Source of the DNA: an uncultured Clostridia bacterium
GTDB lineage: Bacteria > Bacillota > Clostridia > Oscillospirales > Ruminococcaceae
Reading direction: 5' to 3'
Length of the DNA stretch: 5,099 nucleotides
Assembly: GCA_945910715.1 (NCBI GenBank)
Contig: CAMDZU010000125.1
Span: forward strand, 1-5,099
In this document: one piece after another, positions 1 through 5,066 of the stretch
Layout: each line of letters starts with the position of its first letter
Position numbering within the stretch: position 1 is the first letter of the stretch
The notes under the pieces: generated by a model
The model's input: only the letters and a program-made list of their open reading frames with translations
Told to the model about the DNA's origin: nothing
The model's database searches: none
Made by a program: the position numbers and the translations under genes

Positions 1-409
1 CTGCGCTTTCGTCTGCGTCCTTTTTAATGTGGACAGTCAGCTGCTTCTGCACAAAATTCATCTCCGCCAACTCGATTTCCTGCAATTCCTCTGCCTTTGC
101 ACGGATTTTTTCAGCACAATGAGCACAGTCCAGTCCCTCAAGAATGTACTTCTTAACTGCAAGGCTTTTCAAAGCTTTTTCGGTAATTTCCACATCAGGC
201 TCAATGTCCTTTGCCACCTTTGCCACCTTTTCAAAAACCGAATGCTCGTCCGCATTTTCAACGAAATAAACTGTCATTTCCTTTTTCATAAAGTTCATTT
301 CGGCTTTTTCGATTTCCACGAGCTTTTCCGTTTTTGCTCTTATTTTTTCCGCACAATTGGCGCAGTCAAGCCCGTTAAGCACATACTGCTTTTTCCTTAG
401 TTCCCCCAT
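1..409 (-). CDS. cadA: Heavy-metal (Cd/Zn/Pb-type) P-type ATPase, N-terminal part with two HMA domains; runs off the left edge
   Basis: Only the first 136 codons are present, with no stop before the window edge. The protein opens with two tandem heavy-metal-associated domains. The first carries GLDCANCAEKIRAK (Cys16 and Cys19), the second GLDCAHCAEKIRAK (Cys95 and Cys98). The two copies share 28 of 41 aligned residues. HMA domains bind soft metal ions through the CxxC pair and pass them to the membrane pump. A GxDCxxC motif is typical of the Cd/Zn/Pb group (CadA/ZntA), whereas copper pumps usually have GMTCxxC. The start is set by the ribosome binding site GGAGG (415-419), five bases before the ATG at 409; an in-frame ATG at 421 overlaps that site and is unlikely to be used. 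The gene lies 63 bases after a CadC-type regulator on the same strand, which supports a metal-efflux operon. The transmembrane, phosphorylation (DKTGT) and ATP-binding parts lie outside the window, so the pump identity is inferred from the HMA domains and context. A stand-alone multi-HMA protein is less likely. Confidence 0.8.
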   Translation of the reverse strand, partial: MGELRKKQYVLNGLDCANCAEKIRAKTEKLVEIEKAEMNFMKKEMTVYFVENADEHSVFEKVAKVAKDIEPDVEITEKALKSLAVKKYILEGLDCAHCAEKIRAKAEELQEIELAEMNFVQKQLTVHIKKDADESA

Positions 410-414
410 AGCTT

Positions 415-419
415 CCTCC
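415..419 (-). promoter_or_regulatory. Ribosome binding site that sets the start of the metal ATPase
   Basis: On the minus strand GGAGG is followed by AAGCT and then the ATG at 409. The alternative in-frame ATG at 421 overlaps this element, so the downstream ATG is the better start. Confidence 0.7.
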
Positions 420-432
420 ATATTTCAATAAT

Positions 433-446
433 TGAGCATTTATTCA
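433..446. promoter_or_regulatory. Possible second CadC operator between the regulator and pump genes
   Basis: The plus-strand sequence TGAGCATTTATTCA is an imperfect inverted repeat of the ArsR/SmtB type (TGAA-N6-TTCA, one mismatch in the first half). It matches 11 of 14 bases of the operator at 850-863 read on the minus strand (TGAACAATCATTCA). It lies between the cadC stop and the pump ribosome binding site. I see no convincing promoter beside it. Chance similarity in AT-rich DNA is possible. Confidence 0.35.
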
Positions 447-456
447 AGCGTTAGGC

Positions 457-477
457 AAAAATAATCCGCAGATTATT
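457..477 (-). other. Weak intercistronic hairpin at the end of cadC, possible attenuator or RNA-processing structure
   Basis: On the minus strand AATAATC-TGCG-GATTATT forms a 7-bp stem with a 4-base loop. It spans the cadC stop codon and is followed by a short U run. The stem has only one G-C pair, so it would be a weak terminator at best. It may allow partial read-through into the pump gene, protect mRNA, or have no function. Confidence 0.3.
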
Positions 478-832
478 CCATAACGTGTTCAAGTGCATTG
501 TTGAACACAGTGTTAACGTGTTCGTCGTTCAACGAGTAATAAACCACCTTGCCTCGCTTTTCAAACTTCACAAGCTGAGCCTGCTTAAGCAGTCTAAGCT
601 GGTGCGAAATAGCGGAAACAGACATTCCCAGAAGAGCTGCAATATCGCATACGCACATTTCCGACTGTGCAAGTGAAAACAGGATTTTTATTCTGGTTTC
701 GTCGCTGATTGCCTTGAAAAATAAGGACAGCTTGGCAAAATCCTCGTTTTTCAGCATTTTTTCCCTTACGACGCTGATTACGTCTTCGTGTATGCAATTT
801 TGCCGGCAAAGCAAAATATCGTTGTTTTCCAT
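473..832 (-). CDS. cadC: CadC/SmtB-type ArsR-family metal-responsive transcriptional repressor
   Basis: This complete 119-residue winged-helix protein has the usual length for the ArsR/SmtB family (S. aureus CadC is about 120). The family binds DNA as a dimer and releases it on binding metal. The core reads AISDETRIKIL (41-51), then MCVCDIAALLGMSVSAISHQLRLLKQAQLV (59-88) as the helix-turn-helix, then the wing KRGKVVYYSL (92-101). Two metal sites can be read. One is the CadC-type site with Cys9 and Cys13 in the N-terminal arm plus Cys60 and Cys62 in the CVC motif. The other is the alpha-5 site of SmtB/CzrA type with Asp103, His105, His116 and Glu119, in exact family spacing. Soft ions such as Cd(II) or Pb(II) fit the first and Zn(II) the second. 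The ATG at 832 is preceded by AAAGGCGG at 838-845. The gene is first in the operon with the downstream metal ATPase and is probably autoregulated through the operator at 850-863. Which metal it senses in vivo is not determined by sequence. Confidence 0.92.
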   Translation of the reverse strand: MENNDILLCRQNCIHEDVISVVREKMLKNEDFAKLSLFFKAISDETRIKILFSLAQSEMCVCDIAALLGMSVSAISHQLRLLKQAQLVKFEKRGKVVYYSLNDEHVNTVFNNALEHVME

Positions 833-849
833 TGGTACCGCCTTTCATT

Positions 850-863
850 TGAATGATTGTTCA
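850..863. promoter_or_regulatory. Probable CadC operator (ArsR/SmtB-type inverted repeat)
   Basis: The plus-strand sequence TGAATGATTGTTCA has perfect TGAA/TTCA half-sites six bases apart, the known core layout of ArsR/SmtB operators. It lies about 7 to 20 bases after the predicted start point of the cad promoter. A bound repressor there would block transcription of its own operon. Site type is known for the family; binding by this CadC is inferred. Confidence 0.7.
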
Positions 864-875
864 ATTGTTAAGCTT

Positions 876-904
876 ATTATATCACCCGATTGGGCTGTTG
901 TCAA
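876..904 (-). promoter_or_regulatory. Consensus sigma-A type promoter of the cadC-cadA operon
   Basis: On the minus strand a perfect -35 TTGACA (899-904) and a perfect -10 TATAAT (876-881) are separated by exactly 17 bases. The predicted start point is near 869, giving a leader of about 37 bases before the cadC ATG. Such a strong promoter fits a gene set held off by a repressor and released by metal. Confidence 0.88.
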
Positions 905-934
905 TAGCTTTCGACATATTTTTTAAGAAATTCA

Positions 935-968
935 TTTTGTTCATATATTTGCGTTTATATGAACAAAA
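935..968. repeat. Perfect 13-bp inverted repeat with an 8-base centre
   Basis: The arms TTTTGTTCATATA (935-947) and TATATGAACAAAA (956-968) are perfectly complementary around an 8-base centre (948-955). It follows the proS terminator stem with no gap, and the terminator U run forms part of one arm. Neither strand has a U run after this structure, so it is not a standard terminator. Each arm holds TGAACAA, also found in the cadC operator, but here the half-sites face the other way. It sits about 30 bp upstream of the cad -35 box, so a protein-binding role or an extra mRNA 3' stem for proS are both possible. Confidence 0.75.
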
Positions 969-1000
969 AAAGCTTTCAGCTTATTATCACCGAAAGCTTT
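965..1000 (-). terminator. Rho-independent terminator of proS
   Basis: On the minus strand, AAAGCTTTC (992-1000) and GAAAGCTTT (969-977) form a 9-bp stem with a 14-base loop. The stem is followed by a U run (965-968, with the last stem bases giving seven U in total). It begins 20 bases after the proS stop codon. It separates proS from the downstream cad operon, which has its own promoter. Confidence 0.8.
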
Positions 1001-1019
1001 ATATTTATTCATAGGTTTA

Positions 1020-2459
1020 TCAATATGCCTTGCCCCAGTAAAGCATAAACTTTGCAGGCTTTCCGCAGCAGACGCATACGTCCGAAAGCTTTTCCTGTGC
1101 GTCGGGGATACATCTTGAACCAACACCGGTAACTTCCTTGACCTTATCCTCACATTCCTCTTCGCCGCACCACATAGCCTTTACAAAACCGTCGCCATTC
1201 TTTTCAAGGCTTTCCTTGATTTCGTCCATTGTTGTGCAGGTATATGTGCGCTTTTCCATATTTTCAAGTGCCTTGTTGTAAATGTTCTGTGCAAGGGATT
1301 TCAACAGCTCGTCAACCTTTTCCTCAAGCCGATCAAAGGGAACAATGATCTTTTCTCTTGTATCACGGCGGACAAGTACGCACTGACCGTTTTCAATATC
1401 CTTCGGACCAACCTCAAGACGGAGCGGAACACCCTTCATTTCGTATTCGGAGAACTTCCAGCCCGGTCTGTTGTCGCTGTCGTCAAGCTTAACCCTGAAC
1501 TTCTTTTCAAGCTTTTCCTTAAGCTCGTTTGCCTTTTCAAGAACGCCCTCCTTATGCTGTGCAACAGGAATGATAACCACCTGAACAGGTGCAACAGCAG
1601 GTGGTAAAACAAGTCCGTCGTCGTCGCCGTGGGACATGATGATTGCGCCGATAAGACGGGTCGTAACACCCCATGAGGTCTGATGAACATACTGAAGCTT
1701 GTTGTCCTTGTCGGAGAACTGAATGTCAAAGGCTCTTGCAAAGCCGTCGCCGAAATAGTGGGACGTACCTGCCTGAAGCGCCTTGCCGTCGTGCATTAAG
1801 GCTTCGATGCAGTAGGTAGCCTCTGCGCCTGCAAACTTGTCGCTTTCGGTTTTCTTGCCCGTTACAACAGGCATATTGAGATAGTTGCGGCAAAAGTCTG
1901 CATAAACGCCAAGCATTTTTTCGGTTTCCTCAATTGCCTCTTCGGCGGTTGCGTGAACGGTGTGTCCCTCCTGCCATAAAAATTCTCTTGAACGGAGGAA
2001 AGGACGTGTTGTCTTTTCCCAGCGTACAACGGAGCACCACTGATTATAAAGCTTGGGCAAATCTCTGTAGGAGTGAACGATATTTGCATAATGCTCGCAG
2101 AAAAGGGTTTCGGAGGTTGGTCTTACGCAAAGCTTTTCCTGCAAAGGCTCGCTTCCTCCGAGAGTTACCCATGCAACCTCGGGAGCAAAGCCCTCAACGT
2201 GATCCTTCTCCTTATTAAGCAGGCTTTCGGGGATAAACATAGGCATATAAACGTTTTCGTGTCCCGTTGCCTTGAACATACCGTCTAAAATTTTCTGGAT
2301 ATTTTCCCAGATAGCGTAGCCGTAAGGACGAATTACCATACAGCCCTTTACGCTTGAATAGTCGATTAAATCCGCCTTTTTGCAGATGTCTGTGTACCAC
2401 TGGGCAAAATCCACATCTCTTGATGTGATAGCCTCAACCAGTTTTTTATTTTCAGCCAT
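1020..2459 (-). CDS. proS: Prolyl-tRNA synthetase, archaeal/eukaryotic-type (ProS type 3, no INS editing domain)
   Basis: This enzyme charges tRNA-Pro with proline using ATP in the cytoplasm. The 479-residue length fits the shorter, archaeal-like ProRS class found in some bacteria, not the roughly 570-residue bacterial form with an INS editing insert. Class II synthetase features are visible: RPTSET loop at 113-118, motif 2 [20 protein letters not shown] at 146-165, and motif 3 around [19 protein letters not shown] at 264-282. The anticodon-binding domain starts near 290 (APVQVVIIP). A C-terminal zinc domain has Cys431, Cys436, Cys462 and Cys465 (C-x4-C-x25-C-x2-C), and the chain ends in Tyr, as in this class. 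The reading frame is open up to 2528, but the ATG at 2459 is the likely start. It matches the family N-terminus, follows AAAGGA, and lies downstream of the promoter at 2496-2524. With no INS domain, Ala-tRNA-Pro editing would need a separate factor, not seen here. No T-box leader fits the roughly 30-base 5' UTR. Confidence 0.97.
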   Translation of the reverse strand: MAENKKLVEAITSRDVDFAQWYTDICKKADLIDYSSVKGCMVIRPYGYAIWENIQKILDGMFKATGHENVYMPMFIPESLLNKEKDHVEGFAPEVAWVTLGGSEPLQEKLCVRPTSETLFCEHYANIVHSYRDLPKLYNQWCSVVRWEKTTRPFLRSREFLWQEGHTVHATAEEAIEETEKMLGVYADFCRNYLNMPVVTGKKTESDKFAGAEATYCIEALMHDGKALQAGTSHYFGDGFARAFDIQFSDKDNKLQYVHQTSWGVTTRLIGAIIMSHGDDDGLVLPPAVAPVQVVIIPVAQHKEGVLEKANELKEKLEKKFRVKLDDSDNRPGWKFSEYEMKGVPLRLEVGPKDIENGQCVLVRRDTREKIIVPFDRLEEKVDELLKSLAQNIYNKALENMEKRTYTCTTMDEIKESLEKNGDGFVKAMWCGEEECEDKVKEVTGVGSRCIPDAQEKLSDVCVCCGKPAKFMLYWGKAY

Positions 2460-2495
2460 TTTAAACCGTCCTTTGATAACATATTCTAAAATAAT

Positions 2496-2524
2496 ATTAT
2501 ATAACATAATCTCCTTTTTTGCAA
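2496..2524 (-). promoter_or_regulatory. Promoter of proS
   Basis: On the minus strand a -35 box TTGCAA (2519-2524) and a perfect -10 TATAAT (2496-2501) are 17 bases apart. The predicted start near 2489 leaves a leader of about 30 bases before the ATG at 2459. This rules out translation from the upstream ATG at 2528 on this transcript. Confidence 0.75.
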
Positions 2525-2526
2525 GC

Positions 2527-2592
2527 AAAATTTTTAAAAAATTTTCACAAAAGCTATTTAAAAATAAACTTTTTTGTGCTATAATTAATTAT
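2527..2592. other. AT-rich divergent promoter spacer with A-tracts and palindromes
   Basis: The stretch between the two divergent promoters holds a 9-bp inverted repeat of A and T runs (2527-2535 with 2537-2545). A second pair, CACAAAA and TTTTGTG (2546-2552 with 2572-2578), brackets the spacer of the plus-strand promoter. A 12-base perfect palindrome ATAATTAATTAT covers 2581-2592. The A-tracts could act as UP elements for both promoters. Some symmetry is expected by chance in such AT-rich DNA. Confidence 0.4.
2557..2585 (+). promoter_or_regulatory. Extended -10 promoter of the plus-strand two-gene unit
   Basis: A perfect -10 TATAAT (2580-2585) is preceded by TGC, giving an extended -10 (TGnTATAAT). 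A weak -35-like TTTAAA lies 17 bases upstream (2557-2562). The predicted start is near 2592, about 29 bases before the TTG start codon at 2621. Confidence 0.65.
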
Positions 2593-2605
2593 ATTATAGT
2601 TTAGC

Positions 2606-2612
2606 AAAGGAG
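2606..2612 (+). promoter_or_regulatory. Ribosome binding site that decides a TTG start
   Basis: AAAGGAG at 2606-2612 is the only good Shine-Dalgarno site. The in-frame GTG at 2612 overlaps it and the TTG at 2615 is only two bases away. The TTG at 2621 is eight bases downstream, the best spacing. Confidence 0.7.
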
Positions 2613-2620
2613 TGTTGAAC

Positions 2621-3490
2621 TTGGCATTCGAATCTCTGTCGGGAATAAAGGTTTTCTCCAGCACAACCGGAAGAGGCTTTATTTTTTCCGACTATATTAC
2701 AGTATTTGAAAGCACCACGGACGGTCCTTTCATTTACAGCTGGTCGGCGGTCAAGCAGGTTGTGGAGCAAAAGGAGTTTATTTCCATCACCATTGACGGC
2801 ACCGTTTACGAAATTGAGCGGCTTGCTTTCGGAAGCAACGAGAATTATCTCAAGGTCCGTGCAATTATCGAGGGTCAGATAGCGAATAATCCCGAAATTG
2901 AGTACAAGCCCATGAAGCGTATCCTGCCCCTTAAAACAATTTACAGCGTTTGTGAAATGCCTGACAATGCCTATATTGCCACGGGTACATATTCTGAGCG
3001 TGAAATAAATTCGGGCAACGTTTCCCTTATGAATACCATAATGTCCAAATTCCTGTGGATAGCCTCAATTCTTGGAGCAATAATTCTGTTCATTATTATG
3101 TATAACACAATCGGAGATTTCGGAAAGAACTGGTTTTACTTTATCCCTATTTCAATTTTCGGAGGAATTGGCGTAGGCGTTCTGTTCCACCTTGCAACCT
3201 CTCTTGTAGCAAAATACAAGTATTCCGAGCTTTACCGCAGCGACCCCGCTATTTCCGAGGAAATAACCTTTATTGTCTGCAAAGAGGGCTTCGGCGCAGT
3301 TGAGAGCTGCTGCTATACCGCCACCGACCTTATCCCCTGGACACAGGCAAGCTATTATATTGAAACCAACTTCGTATATGTAATTATGAACAACAAAAGG
3401 ACTATTTTCTGGCTGCCCAAACGACTTTTCCCCAAGGATATGCAGTCCGGGCTGGGCGATTTTATCGCTGCTCGTGTACCGCAGAAATAA
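2621..3490 (+). CDS. Two-pass membrane protein with YcxB-like (PH-like) cytoplasmic domains
   Basis: This is a 289-residue protein if started at the TTG at 2621. Two hydrophobic segments lie close together at about 144-161 (FLWIASILGAIILFIIMY) and 171-196 (a long segment rich in Ile, Phe and Gly), so both ends should face the same side, most likely the cytoplasm. The C-terminal part (about 215-286) resembles the YcxB-like domain: a tryptophan in IPW (240), a beta-strand run NFVYVIMNN, then LPKRLF (265-270) and a short helix. The N-terminal part (about 17-87) shows the same order: Trp41, Glu49, EFISITIDG, ERLAF, then a helix. This suggests two related PH-like folds flanking a membrane hairpin. 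No signal peptide and no catalytic motif are visible. It is first in a unit with the 3503-4987 gene, 12 bases apart, and reads divergently from proS. YcxB-like proteins have no firmly known function; family assignment rests on the C-terminal pattern and is moderate. Confidence 0.8.
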   Translation: MAFESLSGIKVFSSTTGRGFIFSDYITVFESTTDGPFIYSWSAVKQVVEQKEFISITIDGTVYEIERLAFGSNENYLKVRAIIEGQIANNPEIEYKPMKRILPLKTIYSVCEMPDNAYIATGTYSEREINSGNVSLMNTIMSKFLWIASILGAIILFIIMYNTIGDFGKNWFYFIPISIFGGIGVGVLFHLATSLVAKYKYSELYRSDPAISEEITFIVCKEGFGAVESCCYTATDLIPWTQASYYIETNFVYVIMNNKRTIFWLPKRLFPKDMQSGLGDFIAARVPQK

Positions 3491-3502
3491 GGAGGAGTAA
3501 AA

Positions 3503-4987
3503 ATGAAATCTGTTGTAGTTACCGAAACAATGCAGCGTGACGGCGAGGAATTTATACTCGCCTGCGTTTCAAACAGCGACGGGGTTATCGGCTTGTGCGA
3601 TACCTCAAGAAATGCAAAAACCGCTCTTTGGGAAACCTTTTACGTTGACGGACAGGCTCTTGTGAATATAGTCCAGCAAAGCGTAAACAATAATTATTCC
3701 AACAAGCTTATATGGCAGGCTTCATCAAGAGAAAAATGCAACGAGCAGCTGAGAACAATCCTCACCACAGCCGCCGACAACTATTTTCTCTATGAACAAA
3801 GCCTGCAGCGCTCAATTTCTCCCGTGCTGGAGCTTCTTTCAGACGGGCTTTATGTAATCCACACTTCAAGAATGATCCCCACCGACGGAGCAGGCAACTT
3901 CTTTTGGAACGCCTATCTTGTTAAGCACGAATTTACAGGCTCTGCAACTATGAGCGCTTCAATCCCCCCCGAAAAGAATTATAAGCCCTGTTTCCTTATT
4001 CCGACGGTAAATATGGCTGCATACAACGAAACACGTTTAAGACTTCAGGCGGAGAAAATCCGCAACGATAAAAAGGTAGGCGGCATTGCCTATCATGTAA
4101 CGGGAATGTTCTGTGCTCTGCTTGAGGGACATCATGCAGCAACCGCTTCCGTAATGGAGGGCAGCGACTTTAACTGCATTGTAATCGAGCCTGTGAGAAA
4201 TCTCCTTTTTGAAAATGAGGAAAAGGCAAAGGCAGAGGGACGCTCTCCGAAAGCAATCGCTCTTTCCACGCCCTTTGTAAAAATTCCCGTAGGAACTGTG
4301 CCGAAAAATATGCTGGAAATGTTCCTTATGAAAAGGAAATCCGCAAGACCTGAGATTTATCATCAGATTCGCATAAGCTCCGACAGAATGATAAGATACA
4401 GAAATCAGAGGCTCATTCCTAAGGTCGTTTACGACAACGTGGAAAAACTTCCCGACTGTGAAATGGTGGAATCCGCAAGCGTTATCGACAAAATCACTGA
4501 CGAGCAGCTTGACGCACTTCTCCAGGGCGAAACCACCCTTAACGGCAATGTTATCATCAACCAGAATTACTATTCAAGCATTGTTACCGCCTGCAATTTC
4601 CTGCAGTTCACTGACCGCAAGCGCTTTATTGAATTTGCGGTAAACATTCTTTACAACACCGAGCTTACCGCCGTTCATATGTACATTGCAAACAGAGTAA
4701 GCAGCATAATGAATCCCCGGCTCAACGACGTATTCAACGAAATTGTGGATAGTACCGACAGCGCCTACGACCCTGTACGTCCGATGGCGATGGAATACAA
4801 AAAGCAGTTCAAGGCATATACCGAGCAGAAGCTTGCCGACTCTCTCAGAAGCTCAAGCAGCAAGCCCTTCAGCGAGGAAATCCCCGTTTCATTCGGAGCG
4901 GCAATCCCCGGCGATTCGGATATGGTATCCGCAATCAACAAGGCAAAGAACGAGGTAAACGCAAAGATATTCAGTCTGAACACATAA
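3503..4987 (+). CDS. Unrecognised 494-residue soluble protein, coupled to the upstream membrane protein
   Basis: I do not recognise this family. The frame is intact and has the same codon style as its neighbours. AAGGAGGAG (3489-3497) precedes the ATG and overlaps the stop codon of the upstream gene, which suggests translational coupling. There is no signal peptide and no transmembrane segment, so it should be cytoplasmic. The first half looks mixed alpha/beta (for example SVVVTETM, FILACVSNSDGVIGLC, DGLYVIHTSR). A distinctive stretch at 197-230 contains His198, His210-His211, Cys204 and Cys225 (YHVTGMFCALLEGHHAAT, then DFNCIVIEP). Residues about 235-250 are charged and helical (NEEKAKAEGRSPKA). 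The last third is mostly helical, and a serine-rich linker (SSSSKPFSEEIP) precedes the C-terminal tail. The His/Cys content could hint at metal binding, but no known motif is formed. Its tight pairing with a membrane protein suggests that the two act together, perhaps at the membrane; this is inference. Confidence 0.85.
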   Translation: MKSVVVTETMQRDGEEFILACVSNSDGVIGLCDTSRNAKTALWETFYVDGQALVNIVQQSVNNNYSNKLIWQASSREKCNEQLRTILTTAADNYFLYEQSLQRSISPVLELLSDGLYVIHTSRMIPTDGAGNFFWNAYLVKHEFTGSATMSASIPPEKNYKPCFLIPTVNMAAYNETRLRLQAEKIRNDKKVGGIAYHVTGMFCALLEGHHAATASVMEGSDFNCIVIEPVRNLLFENEEKAKAEGRSPKAIALSTPFVKIPVGTVPKNMLEMFLMKRKSARPEIYHQIRISSDRMIRYRNQRLIPKVVYDNVEKLPDCEMVESASVIDKITDEQLDALLQGETTLNGNVIINQNYYSSIVTACNFLQFTDRKRFIEFAVNILYNTELTAVHMYIANRVSSIMNPRLNDVFNEIVDSTDSAYDPVRPMAMEYKKQFKAYTEQKLADSLRSSSSKPFSEEIPVSFGAAIPGDSDMVSAINKAKNEVNAKIFSLNT

Positions 4988-4991
4988 AAAT

Positions 4992-5018
4992 AGTGGCAAA
5001 GGTTTTTCCTTTGCCACT
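4992..5018. terminator. Strong hairpin closing the two-gene unit, probably a terminator
   Basis: AGTGGCAAAGG (4992-5002), loop TTTTT, and CCTTTGCCACT (5008-5018) make a perfect 11-bp stem five bases after the stop codon. On the plus strand no U run follows. On the minus strand the stem is followed by A and then five T, so it is a better terminator for a gene coming from the right. It may work in both directions or protect the mRNA 3' end. Confidence 0.7.
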
Positions 5019-5023
5019 GAGCT

Positions 5024-5046
5024 TGTCGAAAAATAATTTTTCGACA
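5024..5046. repeat. Perfect inverted repeat (second hairpin after the two-gene unit)
   Basis: TGTCGAAAAAT (5024-5034) and ATTTTTCGACA (5036-5046) are perfectly complementary around a single base. As RNA this gives a 10-bp stem with a 3-base loop. No U run follows on the plus strand. Confidence 0.7.
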
Positions 5047-5066
5047 TGGTACTATGTCAAGAAAAA
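5037..5066. repeat. Overlapping inverted repeat that competes with the hairpin at 5024-5046
   Basis: TTTTTCGACAT (5037-5047) can pair with ATGTC-AA-GAAAAA (5054-5066), an 11-bp stem with a two-base bulge and a six-base loop. Its left arm is the right arm of the previous hairpin, so the two cannot form together. A third, weaker pair, AAAAGTAC (5063-5070) with GAACTTTT (5082-5089), follows. No gene is seen from 5067 to the window end. Confidence 0.5.

Noticed and set aside
29..400. Open frame of 123 codons on the plus strand
   Set aside because: It lies opposite the HMA-domain coding region, is rich in Phe, Leu and Cys as expected from an antisense shadow, and has no ribosome binding site.
833..844. 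T-box-like sequence TGGTACCGCC on the plus strand
   Set aside because: There is no plus-strand gene downstream and no stem I or antiterminator structure; on the other strand the bases serve as the cadC ribosome binding region.
886..895. CCCGATTGGG near-palindrome inside the cad promoter spacer, as a MerR-type operator
   Set aside because: The spacer is 17 bases, not the 19-20 of MerR-controlled promoters, the symmetry is imperfect, and the adjacent regulator is of the ArsR/SmtB family.
2460..2528. N-terminal extension of proS by 23 residues
   Set aside because: It begins upstream of the proS promoter and lacks family similarity; the ATG at 2459 has a ribosome binding site and fits the family N-terminus.
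4765..4983. Minus-strand open frame of 72 codons near the end of the unknown gene
   Set aside because: It is fully inside the well-supported plus-strand gene, has no ribosome binding site or promoter, and its composition looks like an antisense shadow.
5032..5060. Minus-strand promoter starting from TTGACA at 5055-5060
   Set aside because: No acceptable -10 box lies 16-18 bases downstream, and the only minus-strand frame there is a shadow of the 3503-4987 gene.
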